A stretch of 64,000 nt of DNA from positions 186,001 through 250,000 of the forward strand of contig NW_026999320.1 in assembly GCF_037126465.1 (NCBI RefSeq), read 5' to 3'. The translations under genes were made by a program, and so were the position numbers. A model generated the notes under the pieces. The model saw only the letters and a program-made list of their open reading frames with translations, was not told the origin of the DNA and searched no databases. The DNA is from Ornithodoros turicata. Its lineage: Eukaryota > Arthropoda > Arachnida > Ixodida > Argasidae. Position 1 is the first letter of the stretch. Each line of letters opens with the position of its first letter. Shown here piece by piece: positions 30,110 through 42,369 of this stretch.

Positions 30110-33100
30110 GTGGAGACTTCCTTCCTGCCTTTCTTTCAAACTGATAGCGCATTTCGAGGTATCGTCCAAGCGTTTGTGCTATTGGCATCTGTTCACGATC
30201 AGAGAGTAGAGGACTTGCGACAATATTTAATGAACCACTTCCACAATATAATTGCTATTTTGCGAGCGCTAAGAATACCCTTTAGGTTTTGCATTTGTTC
30301 TGACGTTCTAATGATGAAAGAAAATCGAGGGGATATAACCGCACACATGGCTCATTTTATGGCGCTTCCTCGCAAAGTCCACAGTGACGAAGCGATCGCA
30401 AATACTTTGATGGAGATGATTCAGGAGTCCACCGGGCGCATTGAAAATTACCAGCGCGAGGGTAGTGGTTTTGCATCCACTGACGTTCAAAAAGTTCAAA
30501 TGTGTATTTCTGCTGTGAAGACTAAAAAAATTGGGTGCAATGGGGTACTTCCTCCCAATTTGACTAACCGTAGGAACATCCTGAACATCCTAACGAATGG
30601 CACTTTACCGACACGTAAGGAGGGCGAGTGCTTTAAGTACAATACGCTCGCCTTCTTGCATCCACTGGAAAGGAACAGATGGAAAAAACTAGTGGCCTAG
30701 CCGCTTCCCTGTTTCATTCTCTGATCTGGATGAATTTGAAGTCCAAAACGAGATATCCATGTACGTTTACGCCTATGTCGATCAGGAAGTGCACGTGTCG
30801 CGACCCGCAAAACTGGAATTTGAAAAAATTCATCTTTTGGAAGTTGATGAGCATTTTTTGAAATAAAGTCTCTCGAGCGTTTGTTGACAAAAAGACGTAA
30901 CCGTTTCGTATGCGAGCGGTGCTCGCGCTCTTTTAAGGAGGAAAGGAGCATTCCGCAACATCGACTCGTGTGCACGGACGTAAATGAAATCCTGTTGGAA
31001 TTTTGCGAGCCGGGAAAAAAATTTGTAGAATTTACTAAAATAGAGTACATGCAGGAGTACAACTACGTCGTTGCGTTGGACACGGAGAGCGTACTCGTAC
31101 ATAGTGGTGTTGGCATGCAACGTCACATTACCTCTAGCTGCTGTGCTGTGCTTGTGAGCACCCACGACTCAAAGGTGATGCGCATTAGAACACACTATGG
31201 GGAAGACGCGGCAAAGCAGTGTGTGAAGGCACTCATGGAAATGTGCGATGAGATGATCGCTTTGAATGCTTGCCCTGCCACTATGGTGCTGAGTGATGAG
31301 CAACACGCAGAGCACAGTGCCGCTACCCACAGCACATACTGTAAACAGGAGTTCACGAAAGATCTACCTCGTGTCCGGCACCATGATCATTCGAAGCATT
31401 GTACCGCTGGCGCGACTAATTATGTCGCAACATTGTGTAACCCCTGCAATGTCGCGTGCACTACCAGATAAAAATTGCCGATAATGGTCAACAATTTGTC
31501 TTACGATTTGGCTGGGCTGATAGTGAATTTCACGTTCTCGGGTGGCAGCGACCTCCCTTCATTGTAGTCAGCTCCATGGAAAAATTTGTTCGTTCGAAAT
31601 TGGCACCTTACTCTTCAGGGATACCATGCAGTACCTAAATTCGTCACTGGGGGAGCATGTGGAAACTGTCAAATGCATGGGGGCGCAGAGGCGTTCCAAT
31701 GCCTTAAGCAGGTATTTGGAGACGACTACGAAATTTCGCTTCGTAAAGGTGTGTTCCCGTACAGCTATGTTAGTCCTTTCGCAGTGTACGATGAATTGGC
31801 CCTACCAGAAAAATCCGCCTTTCAAAACGATCTAAGTGGGGGAAGACATAAGTGACGAAGACTACCAGTACACTCTGCATGTATTTGAACATTTTGGGTG
31901 CTCGAGTATACAGGATTATAACGCATTGTACCTGAAAACGGATGCCCTGTTACATGCAGACATAATGCAGCATTCCGACGCCTGTGCTACGGTGCACGCG
32001 GATTGGAATTGTTTCATTGCGTTTCTCTGGCATCCTATTCGTGGCAATGCGCCCTAAATTACATGCAGGCAAAATTGGAATTGATCACCGAAGAGGACAT
32101 GTACAGAACCATTGAATCGGGTGTTAGAGGCGGACTCTGTCAGGCGAGCAGACGTCATTTACGTGCCAACAACCCTCTGTGCAGTGAGTACGATCCTGAT
32201 AAAGAGGAAGTGTACCATATCATACATAGATTGCAACAATCTTTATAGATTCAGTATGATAAAACACCTCCCGGTCGGTGATTTCGAATGGGTCGAGGAT
32301 TTTAGCTCTGTGGATTTTATGCATGACCCCATTGATTCAGACGTTGGCTACGTGTATGTATGTGACTTGGAGTATCAAAAATCTATCCACGCACTGACAC
32401 CGTACTTTCCCCTGGCTCCTGAGAAGATGGTCGTCCCGAAGGATTGGCTCTCGCCATTCCAGCGAGGGCTCCTTGAAGAATTAATATATCAGCCAGCTAA
32501 CACCAAAAAGCTGCTGCTCACGTGCAAGGACAAGGTTGAGTACGTAGTTCATTACGCGCTGCTCGCACTCTATTCTAGATTGGGTATGAGAGTGACGAAA
32601 ATTCACAGAATTCTAAAAGTTCGCCATGCACCATTCCTGCGTCCCTACATCGAGGACAATGTTGCCAGACGCGTTGCCTCGAGCACGACGTTCGAAAAAA
32701 ATTTCTAGAAACTCTAAAATAATGCGGTATTCGGAAAAACGCTTTAACATGTGGGACATTCGAGTAGCCTTCGATGAGGAGACGGCGAGTCGCCTCGGGA
32801 GTCTGGCGGAATGCGTGACGATGGAAATTTTGTCCCCGGATTGTGTCATGTACGAAATGCGCAAAAGAAAAGTGCGATGCGATTTCCTGCTCTAGATTGG
32901 GTTTACGATTTTGGAACTGAGTAAATTAACCATGTACTCATTCTAATACGAAACCCTGTCGAGTAAGCTCACTTGTCCAGTGATTACCTGTTACTTTGAC
33001 ATGGATTCTCTGATCCTCGGCCTATTCTGCAAGGACTACGAAGATCAGTTACGAGCGATCGCAGACGACCACTTAGATTTGTCTTCCTTCGACAGGGATC

Positions 33101-33558
33101 ATCCACTGTACAGTGAAAAGAATCATGAGAGAGTTGGGGCTTTCAAAAGCGAAACTGGTAGTGTACCTATCGAAGAAGTAATATGCTTGAAAGCTAGAAT
33201 GTACTCCATCAAACTAGCTGGAGAAAAGCAAATTGCAGGAGCTAAAGGGGTAAAGAAAAATATTATACGCAAGCACCTCCTCCATGAGAAATACTGTGAT
33301 ACCTTATTCAACCACACGAGCGTATCGAATGAGCAAGTGTCAATAATTGGAGAGAAACAGTGCATGTACACCATCACAAATGTCAAAAGAAGTCTGATGG
33401 CATATGACGACAAGCAATACCTCTGCAATAACATCGAATCCTACCCTTACGGAAGCTGTGAATATGGCAAGTTTAAATGGATGTGTAAATGGATGATGTA
33501 AATAGTGAAGCTCATAATGTTCTTTTTCGCTCCAGAAGATGTGCAGGAAGAGAACTGA
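30110..33558 (+). pseudogene. Polinton protein-primed DNA polymerase B, right-arm copy
   Basis: The gene is readable along its whole length but in at least eight pieces. These are an N-terminal part (30110-30700) with RKEGECFKYNTLA, then a zinc-finger-like CERCSRSFKEE, RVRHHDHSKHC and the exonuclease region. Next come LRKGVFPYSYVS and DYNALYLKTDALLHADIM, then motif A as DCNNLYRFSM (about 32235). Motif C appears as FDMDSL (about 32998) and is followed by the C-terminal GAKGVKKN region. This is the family of Polinton polymerases that start synthesis from a terminal protein. A 69-bp intron (33467-33535) with a GC donor and a TCCAG acceptor precedes a last short exon ending at 33558. AATAAA follows at about 33748. 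Frame breaks near 30700, 30870, 31460, 31640, 31840, 32060, 32240 and 32700 make it inactive. Confidence 0.85.
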
Positions 33559-33814
33559 TACTTCTGTGACATGCTGTTCTCTCGTGCGGTCTGGGAATGG
33601 GCCGTGGACGGAGAAGGACGAACGCCTGGGTGATCCACATGGTACTTATGCGAAAAACGCCATGGATGCGGGCGGAAATGTCCAGTGTGCCTGGAAGTGC
33701 CCCAGAGAGAACTACAATCTCTCTGAGAATGCCATGATGTGTTTAATAAATGTTGAAAACTATTTCCCATGTTTTTCTATGTCCCTACCGTTCCGAAGCG
33801 TTGTCCTGGCTTAA

Positions 33815-36800
33815 GGCGGTGCATCATAGCCGGCACTTCGTCGTCTACAGTCGAGGGATGGCGCAGCGAGCGAAATGGTTTGCACAGTCACCGCTTCACA
33901 ACATTTTGGCGCTTGCTTGGAAATGCAGTACCGCTGGTGTAACGTCTTCTTTTTGTGTTATTTTTGTTTTCTCTTGGCGCGCGATGGGTCAAGCGAAATC
34001 TTGTGCAAACATACGACCGCTCGTGCTCACCCATGCCAAGTCCAATACTGTAAACACGCATATCGCGCTCAGCCAGACGGAACAATTAGTGTCGCGGCTT
34101 TTGAATGCGCACAGGCTGTCCAGCTGTCTCCTGAACTTCTTCGTTGATCTGTTGCTGTTCCGTGCTGTGCTGTTGTCGGGCGAATGGTTAGTCACCAGTC
34201 CTTTCGCGCGATTTCTGCAATGCTTGGGCATATAATAAATGAAATCTCTCGGAACACAAAAAAACTAAGTTGGATAGGATGCGGTTGAAATAACTTTGTG
34301 TCGACATGTTATACGCTGCCGATATTACTCGTAAATTGCGAAACGAAACCGTAACCTGTTTTCTTTATTTCCTGTCACCCTGGGCTTACAAATTTCAGAC
34401 CACGTTGTGGTGGTGCAAAACGCTTCATTTACTTGCACAGTCAACGGAAATCAAATAACACTGCAAAGAGGCTGCATATAGCATTTCCCATATCGTTGGA
34501 CATCATTGGAGGAGGAGGAGAAAGGCAAAAGAGAAGAAGAAAAGGGAAGAAAAGCAGGTTAGAGGAGAAAAATGTGTGTGCGCGGACCATACAGCTGCTT
34601 GGAATGTAAAGTGCGAATGGAGGTTTCCAGTTTGGTCGAGTATATAATTCGGGTCTGTTGTGCTCATCCTGGTCGTCACTAACCACGGCCCCAGACTTCG
34701 CCCATGTACAGATCAGCAAGCCGTGAACTAGGTCTTTGATGTCCCATTCGGTTGCAGATGACTCCAGCTCGTGGATCTCGGAATGAGAGCATTTCATAAC
34801 AAATTGTCATTGTGAGCGTCACCTTGCCTATCCGCGCAGGAACTTCTAGAAATCCACTCTAGCTTTCTTTCTCGTCCTCGTCGAGGCTGCCGACATCACA
34901 TGAGCTTGTCTCGATTAGCAAAAGGTACACGGTACACTGATTACAATTCTTATCGTACAAGGCTACATATATATATTACAAGGCTTTATTACAAGGCTTA
35001 TCGTACTTCCTTCTGTAATCGGGAGCCCTAATTTGCATGCTTCGAGGATAGCGAGGGTCAACAGGCTCTGGCAGGAGGTAGTCGTTATAAATTCGCGCAA
35101 GGTACACCACCCTTTTCTCGTTCCGAAAGGCGTCGTCCAGTACCTACAACGAAGATGCAGTAGTGCCGGTTGGTTATACGTGGAGTTGGCCGTGGATCTG
35201 GTACCAGTAGACATGCGCGCACTTCCACAGACCGCACTTCCTCAGTTCCGGTACGTGACTCTGTCCTGTACGCTTGCTACCGTCCACCAGTTGGTCCTGA
35301 TATTTCGCGAATGTTCCGGTCACCATACACGGCATGCTTAGTGCGGCACATAACTGATCATCGCCTCAATATGCCGTTCCACTAGAGAGGACTCCCAAGA
35401 CTACAGCGGTGTTCACGTCCATATGATCTTGTCGAATGCTTGGTGGAACCTCAGTGTCAGCCACACCCTTTAGTGTGCACATTTTGCACTGCAGTGTTAG
35501 TTCACTGCGCAGTCCTTTTCTGCGTTCAGAAAGGACTTCCATGTCCGCAAGTGCACAACTCAATGGGTGATAGGTTACGAGCGCCTTGAAGCTACTGATC
35601 CGCATGTGAGCATCCAGGTGTTATAATCTTTGTTTCATCGTGCGAGCAACTACACATGTATAACTTTCTGAGGTACCACTAAAGTATTACTGGCATCATA
35701 TGCTCACGTTCATCAGTGTCCGCCCTGACGCCCTCATTGTGCAACGGTGTGAGGAAGACGGCACTGTGGGTTTCCCGTGCCGCCGGTTTTTGACGCTTCT
35801 GCCATCCCAGTGCTCGCTCATGACGTCGTAACGCTGATATTCATTTCCCAGTCTGAGGGAGCCAACATTTCTATACATTTATTTACCGTACTTCGACCTG
35901 GGTCCCAAGTGCTCCGATTCCATTTCAGCTTCCATTCTGATTCAACTTCGATCCTGAATAACTTTTCTCAGCCGAAGCATATTTGCAAACTTGCCCATCA
36001 AATTGTCCGCTGTACCTTATTGTACACTAAACGATATGGACGTGTCTGAAATCTGCCCCAACAAGCTCCATCCGCCGCCCGAAATTCCGAATGCTTAGAG
36101 TCTAGGGTACTTGATCCGCGCTCCTAACCACGAGGGGACGAGGGGATACCCAGTGCTGTTCAAATAACTATTGTAAAGTTGTCCCATGAAACAATAGACC
36201 CCCTTTCCCGTTGACACCCTACTGGATGAGTGCTAAAAGCACTGCCAGGTTTCCGGCATCCCGTGTAAAAGAAAAGATTTCACTGTATGACCTATCCAGC
36301 GCCACTATTTTTTTACAAGCATGATCCTTCCACATTTCTGTGGCTGCGACTGGGAATTCCCAGACAAATAAGTTTCATCTACTGTTCCCCGAGAAAATGA
36401 GCATCGTTGAACAAACAATAAACAAAATTTGGGGCTGGGCTACGCTGCCCGTGCTCGTGCTCCTGCGTCATGGTCAACGTCAGCCTCGTCGTCTTCCGGC
36501 CACGTGCAGCGGTATATCATTTCCAGCGGTCAAATTGTTGTTGCTTGTGACGACACACTCGATGATAGATGGCAGCACTGCGCTTCCCATTCTGAAGGGA
36601 TGTACCCGACGGACGACCATACCTGACAAAAACTCGTGTGCCGAGTCAATGGCTTAACATAGATGAAATCTTTTTGTTGGTATTGGTTCTTGATATGTTT
36701 TTCTAGTGCGTGATCGAGCCAGATTTTCGATTTTGGGCGACTCTATTTTGTAAGCCAGCGGAATGTCGAAATATAGCTTTTGCCAAACCTTTCGACGACG

Positions 36801-36965
36801 ATATAAAAATTTCTGAGTCTAAAACGCAAAATCTGCTTCTATCATGCACTAAATCTAAGCATCCTCTTCCATTTAAAAGCAGTTGCACGGAGATCAACCA
36901 AATTTTCGCGGCGCTACGAGAGTTGAAATGTAATGCCCATAGAGTGTCGGTGGTGATGCACCGCC
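33815..36965. mobile_element. TTAA-flanked DNA transposon (Kolobok-like) in the Polinton right arm
   Basis: The left Polinton arm reads TTCTAGTTAAGCCAGG without interruption. In the right arm the same place is split by 3151 bases flanked by TTAA on both sides (33811-33814, 36966-36969). The inserted DNA starts GGCGGTGCATCA and ends with its complement, extending imperfectly to about 23 bases. TTAA duplications are made by piggyBac and Kolobok transposases; the transposase fragment inside and the GG ends favour Kolobok. The empty site in the opposite arm makes the boundaries certain. Confidence 0.85.
35200..35605 (-). pseudogene. Mutator-like/Kolobok-like transposase fragment
   Basis: On the minus strand a frame reads VLSERRKGLRSELTLQCKMC, then DVNTAVVLGVLSSGTAY. 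It continues after a frame change with LSMPCMVTGTFAKYQ. The order (a zinc-ribbon-like CxxC, a VNxAxVxGxxxxG segment, then PxMxxxTF) is that of the N-terminal part of arthropod transposases with the Mutator-like transposase domain. The same segment appears in the gene at 52.3-54.5 kb (VNNAAVRA, VPRMNKGTF). The catalytic part is not seen here; an LDDAFRNEKRVVYLARIY stretch further on may be another exon. Confidence 0.55.
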
Positions 36966-36969
36966 TTAA

Positions 36970-37665
36970 CTAGAAAGCATCCCAAGCCAATATGGCATTT
37001 GGGAGGCCTGTGCGCTGGCCCAGAAATGAATGGAATTGACCCACGAGCGGTTGTCTATGTTGCGGTTGAAATTATGAACCAATAAGCAGTTGAAAGCATA
37101 TGAGGGAGTAACCTGTGAGTAGAATTCACCAATCAGTATATGGAGCATGTATAATAGGCAGCCAATAGAATCCTGAGCAAATCACTAGGTTCAGAAATTG
37201 AGTACCCAGATCAATAGAGAGGTGAGCAATTTGGGGGGCCCATGAGTCAACTTAGAAATTAATAGAATAGAATGTCCAGAGCGAACCACTAGGTTTAGAA
37301 ATGAATAGAATAGACCATTTAGGTGTCTATGAGTACGTGAATTGATAGGGTGGCAATGAAGAATAGCCAATCAAGTAGACACTGGATGGATCACCGTGAA
37401 GGGGCAGAGCCAAAGGGGGCCTGTCAATCAAAGTGGGGTCATCAATGGCAGCTTGAACCATTCAGCATGAAGAGGCGGAGTCAAAAAGGGGGTCTGTCAA
37501 TCGAAGTGGGGCCACCAATCGGATGGCTTAGAACTTCCAACACTTCTAATCCATTCTAATCCAACACTGGCTTGTGTTGGATTAGAATTGGGTGGTGGTG
37601 GATTAGAAATTCCTAGAACTGGATTAGAAAAAAGTGGCTGTTGTGCTTAACGCCACTATACAACT
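36970..37665. repeat. Right terminal inverted repeat of the Polinton
   Basis: This is the complement of 20380-21041, with an extra ~35 bases near 37540-37575. It ends CGCCACTATACAACT, followed by the duplicated GGGGAC. No coding frame here is independent of the left repeat. Confidence 0.8.
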
Positions 37666-37671
37666 GGGGAC
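37666..37671. repeat. Polinton target-site duplication, right copy
   Basis: GGGGAC, identical to 20374-20379 and in the same orientation, so it is a target duplication and not part of the inverted repeat. Confidence 0.85.
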
Positions 37672-40440
37672 GTCCGTCAGAAAAATGTCTGTCTCCCATG
37701 GAGATCCGAATTTCCGGGAAAGGATAACCACAAGAACACCACGGGGAGTTTTGTTCCGTCTGGGTAAGGGTACACTTCTTTCGTGACATCAAGTACTTAC
37801 TGCTGTAGTTCCTTGTAAATAAAACTGTTTGCACAAAAAGTCTTACACTGCCCGTTTTCAGATCAGGATCTGAATTTCGTGAAGAAATCACAAATACTAG
37901 AACGTTTATATTCGTTAGCAAGTAACTTATAAGTAATACATTACATGTAACTTTGTTAGTAACTGCGTTACCTTTTTTGTCTTGTAACTTATCTGGTAAT
38001 GGGTTCCTTATGTCGAGTAACTTCCTCATCTCTGGCATCTTCCAGCACTAGTACGCATACACGTTCGAGTTACGGCATGTAAATGCTGTTCTTGTTCAAG
38101 TTATTTGGAAATATGGAAATGTATCTAAATCCCATGGTGCACTCCTCAATGACACTTTAATCATGAATTCTCCGAAATTTCTCTGATGGGCAGCTTACGT
38201 GTGCCATCTACAATCGAACTTAAGGTTGGATTTGTTGCGATATGTGAGAGGGCCAGGATGAATGAGCTCGTTAATGTCCATGTCCGGTGCCCTTGTGCCA
38301 TTATCCTCAAAGTGTTGTATCGTACTATCGGGCAGCTATTCACAATTCATTTCACATTCGTGCTCTCTTATCGGCATACGTTAAAAGAAATTCTGACACG
38401 CAGGGCAGTTTCTCTGACTACGTGTACCAGGCACATGCAATTGGGATGTCCACGCTAGGTTTACCTTTCGTATGCTGTTCACCTTTCCAGCCGGAAACCA
38501 CGGAACGCTGTACAGAATGCTTGTGGTGACATCCCTAACCTGGACTTCACCTGACAATTTGTCCAGGGAAAGCACTTTGGTCATCAGCATCTGAAATTGG
38601 TAACAATAGTGAAGCCTTTCTCGGCCGACTACGACATCCCACATAGCGGTTTGTGGTCAAAGCAATTTTGACGTTCCTGAACGACAAAGGTGTCATGAGC
38701 AGCCTGTGAACTCAAGTCGTGCCATCTCATTCTTCAGTGCCCCATCTTCACCCCTCACCCTCAATGCATTAATCTCGTATTTTTGAACTCATTTGCTTTA
38801 GTCCACCTCACCCTTCTTCCGCCATCTTTGTCTTTAATCTACCTGATCCTCCCTTCAATGTTTGTTATTTCCTCGTCCTTTTCTATTCTTTTTTCTTTGC
38901 AGTATAGCAAGCCGACGTCCCGTTTGGCTGACCTTTCCTCCTTTTTCTTTGTTGTAAGAAATATATCCCACCCGTTGGATGAACCTGAAGGATCATGGAA
39001 AGGGTACTCTAGCTGGGTGAAAACCACGCTCATTTTGTCAAGCGTTGTATAAAAAGTATTCGCCTAAACATTTCGGCTTGACAACGTTTTTTTGCAACGC
39101 AATTTCATTCTACAAAACGTTGTCGCGGTGAGAGGTGTACGACCTCTTGCCTCCAGGCCACTCCCCCTGGGGACGTGCACTGATGTCGTGTGGAGTTCGA
39201 GGCTGCTGGAGAAAGCGCAGTACAAACGACGAAACGATATGAGAGCGGACGCAGTGCTTCTTCACATTGTCACGCGTGTCGTTGGCTTGTCACTTGGCGT
39301 CCACAGAGACGAGTCGAATGTCAAACGTCCCCCTACATGTGCGCTACGATCGTATTCGATGGTGCAGTGCCCAGACATTCTAAGATGGTCTTTTTTTTTT
39401 TGTCTTCGACTGCACTTTTAGTGTTCGGGTGGTCGGGCCGAATTCAGTTCGCATGATAATGTGAGCTATTGACAAAACTGCACAAAAAAACTACATGTAG
39501 TAATAGTAGGGAGTTATTAATGAAGGGGAACTGGGTCTTGACATATGGAACAATATATGATTCTGTAAGATATTTACATCACTCATTCGCTTCAATTCTT
39601 TGTATATCAGAACCACCAGTGAACAACCAGGATTTATGTAACTAACGGTGCAGAACAGTGTGCTTTAAAGGAATAAAAGTATAAGGATTCTTCCCTGCGT
39701 TCGAACTTTTCAATATTTTCATATTTCAATATTTGGCGTGTATTTTCAATAATAAAAAGAATAGAAATATTAAAATAACAGCATGATCACCATTAAACAC
39801 GCCAAACTAAGTGCAACGAGCAGGGTGTCGAACCGAAACGTTTTTCGTTGCGGTTTTCGTTCCGGTTACATCATAAACGACCCGGTACCGGTTCTGCTCC
39901 GGAGCAAAAAAATAACGGTTCATGGCGGTTTTTAACCGGTTCCGCTTCTGGTGGGGATATTCATCCCCACAACAAAAAAATCAATGTTAGAAAATGTAAA
40001 CTCGTTTATTCCGCATACATGGTATTTAATATTAATAACCTTAATTAATTAATATTAATAGCCAGCTGTGAAACTGGTAGCTCCTGGTTTCTGTAGGTTA
40101 CTGTCTGTTCAAATGGGCTTTCTCCTTTCTTGAAGCGCATGCTACAAACGGACTTGTCTGTCGTGATGTCAAGTACTAAAGTACTAAAGTACGTAAAGTA
40201 CTTTCTTGCTGGGTTGGAGCGATCGCGTCCCATCCGAATGTCTGCTGCTACTGTCTAGCAAGCAAGCACCACCGCACGAGTACGACGCAAATCGAGGAAC
40301 ACCTTCACTCACAAACGCGCTCGACGGCTCCGTTTTATTGTCTTCGTGTCCTGTCCACAAAAGAGTTGCCACTTCGCACGGGCTTGCCCTCGCGTATACG
40401 TAGATGTATTCAACTTAGCTGCTCTCAAACAAGGGACGCC
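37672..40440. other. Unassigned repeat-like DNA
   Basis: No gene is supported. A block at 37910-38030 is made of irregular GTAACTT/TTACTT motifs. At 38900-39090, AGCAAGCCGACGTCCCG and a later TTTCGGCTTGACAACG look like parts of a dispersed arthropod repeat. At 39818-39960 a low-complexity block of GAACCG/CCGGTT motifs resembles a degenerate palindromic repeat. AGTACTAAAGTACTAAAGTA at about 40171 is a short tandem repeat. Confidence 0.4.
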
Positions 40441-40446
40441 TTCCAG

Positions 40447-40700
40447 CCGCCGACACTAAACGCGCACCGCCCCGAAAACATTGTCGCCACTGACATAGTT
40501 GCTCTAAATATTCCTAATTGACTGTGTAATATATGTGTAAATATTTTGATGCTCATTTGTCTCTGAGAATTGGCGTTAGTCTTCCTTTGCGCTGATTGGG
40601 CGAGAGTCGTTTGATTGAGGAACGAGGTTCCGAACGACCGATCGAACGGAGAAGAAAGAAAAACAACGGAGGAATGAATAAAGCATATCTTATTTGCGGC
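40447..40700 (+). repeat. Dispersed repeat, copy 1
   Basis: CCGAAAACATTGTCGCCACT, then TTTGTCTCTGAGAATTGGCG, GGGCGAGAGTCGTTTGATTG and GATCGAACGGAGAAGAAAG occur in the same order, in complement, at 59103-58900. No coding potential recognised. It directly precedes the TTAA element at 40790. Confidence 0.6.
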
Positions 40701-41264
40701 TTCAAGTCGCGGTGGGAGCCGTGAAGAAAAAAAAGTCTCAGTAACGACATGTCGGGCTCACAGCTCCCGTACAAAATAGCATTGGTTAAAGGAACTGTAA
40801 AGTGAAATTTGACCCCCCCCCCCCCCGTTTCTGTGTGCGACCTGGTTGGGTTTGCCTGTGTGATGCCACACATAGAGCCTAAGCACTCAAAACGCGTTAA
40901 TTAGTACACAGTATAAACTAGAAAAATTTAATCGGACAGTAGGTTGCGCCCCGCAAGAGCTAAAAAACTCATGATGGGAGTTATCCCGTCACGTGACACC
41001 TAAGTAATACACAATGAACTTATGACCGGCTACTAATCTCTAATAAACACTACTTTTAGAATCACCAGACTTACTGCGACAATTCTTCAAAATATCGAAG
41101 AAACAGTATCCCAAAATACTGTCAGCGCCGGTGAGTGCCCTCTGTTTGCTATCCTCACAACCATATCGCACGGCCTTGCGAGGTTTGTGTACGCAAAAAA
41201 GTTCATTTCCTCCCGAAATTGAACAGAACTTCACCTGACAGCGATGCCAGGTATCCACTGTAAC

Positions 41265-41600
41265 GATCGGGGATACACCAAGTGTGCTCTTTCGACAAGC
41301 GACGTTGTGTACCACAAGATTCCAATGGGGAATGCGCGGAAACGGAAGTTGTTGCAAGCGCTTGTCTATTAGCGTCTCTACCTCGTCTCGGGTTTTCAAG
41401 TCATGGGTCGTCACCACCAGCTCGCTTGCTACCCAACTTTCCTTTGATCAAGACATTCGTGAGCCACGCCATATTTACTCAACCCATCTCTCTGGCGAGT
41501 CGTACGAAATGGTAGCAGCGGATTGTCGAAAACTTTTCAAACGGACCGCAATCCCGACACCAGTGTTTCTCCTTGCGACGTCTGACGATGCGAACACCAG
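41265..41600 (+). pseudogene. THAP-like zinc finger remnant
   Basis: In one plus frame VVYHKIPMGNARKRK follows a single cysteine and resembles the FHxFP-RRKxW part of THAP domains. In another frame further on, SYEMVAADCRKLFKRTAIPT matches the end of the domain (the LK-AIPT motif). Frame breaks separate the two. Downstream pieces up to 42365 have possible splice signals (for example CTTTGCAG before 42123) but no recognisable domain. Confidence 0.4.
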
Positions 41601-42369
41601 TGCGCACGAGGTATGTATTTACCGATGCACAGGAATAATACATATATGTGGTTCACTCCAAATTCAAATCGATTTTGGTGATGCCTACGCTGCGTGATGT
41701 CCAAACGCAATATCCCCCTTCCCCTGGGGAGCCCCGAGTTCTCGCAGGAGAATATAAGTGTCAAATAAATTATCCGCTATAGAAACTGACCGTATTCTTC
41801 ATTTATTTCAGCGACACAGGCAGGCTTCCATCGTGACTGACAAGAATGTGAAACTCGGAAGCAAAAGCGTGCAAACGCATGATTTACCGTCAACATCTCT
41901 CAAACTTTATCCAGTTGTCCATACACCCTCATGCTCACAGGTGGGTCAAGCTCTTGTTGTGTTTAACATTTTAACTTATCCATTCCTTGCAGGTGCATGG
42001 TATGGCAATATCTGCACCACTGGTGGAACCAGCTGTTGAGACATTCTAGAAATCTGAAGACAACAGTTTTGAATGGCCTGCTGATACAAGTTTGCAGATA
42101 CTAAACGCTCTTCTACTTTGCAGTGTTGTGCCATCTGCTCCACCAGACCACAAGAAGTACATCAAATGTGCATCAAATTCAGAACTTCCGGTGCATCTCA
42201 CAGAGCTGCACAGATGTTCGCGTCACGCTTCTCACCACACAAGCCGAGTGCCCAAGTAAACACAATTTATCTTGGACACGTCAGCCAGAAGTGAACAAGA
42301 TGGCTGCGGGGAACGTCTTGCTGTCTGGCACAATCCTTTTCAATGGGGCCAGTGCAGCCAAGGTGTGAA

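Larger units (their letters stand above)
20380..37665. mobile_element. Palindromic (snap-back) Polinton/Maverick, 17.3 kb
   Basis: The ends AGCAGTATAGCGCCGTTA and, in complement, AGTTGTATAGTGGCGTTA are inverted repeats bounded by the GGGGAC duplication. The homology does not stop after the terminal repeat: 20380-21040 pairs with 37665-36970; 21041-22450 with 33810-30495; 26275-26635 with 29744-29386; and 26735-27290 with 27871-27387. Interruptions are a Copia (left), a TTAA element (right) and deletions in the left arm. Arm identity looks like about 94-97%. Both arms therefore carry the polymerase end of a Polinton. No integrase, capsid, ATPase or protease gene is visible. A normal Polinton has only terminal repeats inverted, so this copy has the geometry of a panhandle dimer. 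Confidence 0.85.

Noticed and set aside
30110..33558. Functional DNA polymerase gene
   Set aside because: At least eight frame breaks and a GC splice donor; annotated as a pseudogene.
38186..38644. Possible exon pair on either strand
   Set aside because: Frames overlap on opposite strands without splice signals or a recognisable product.
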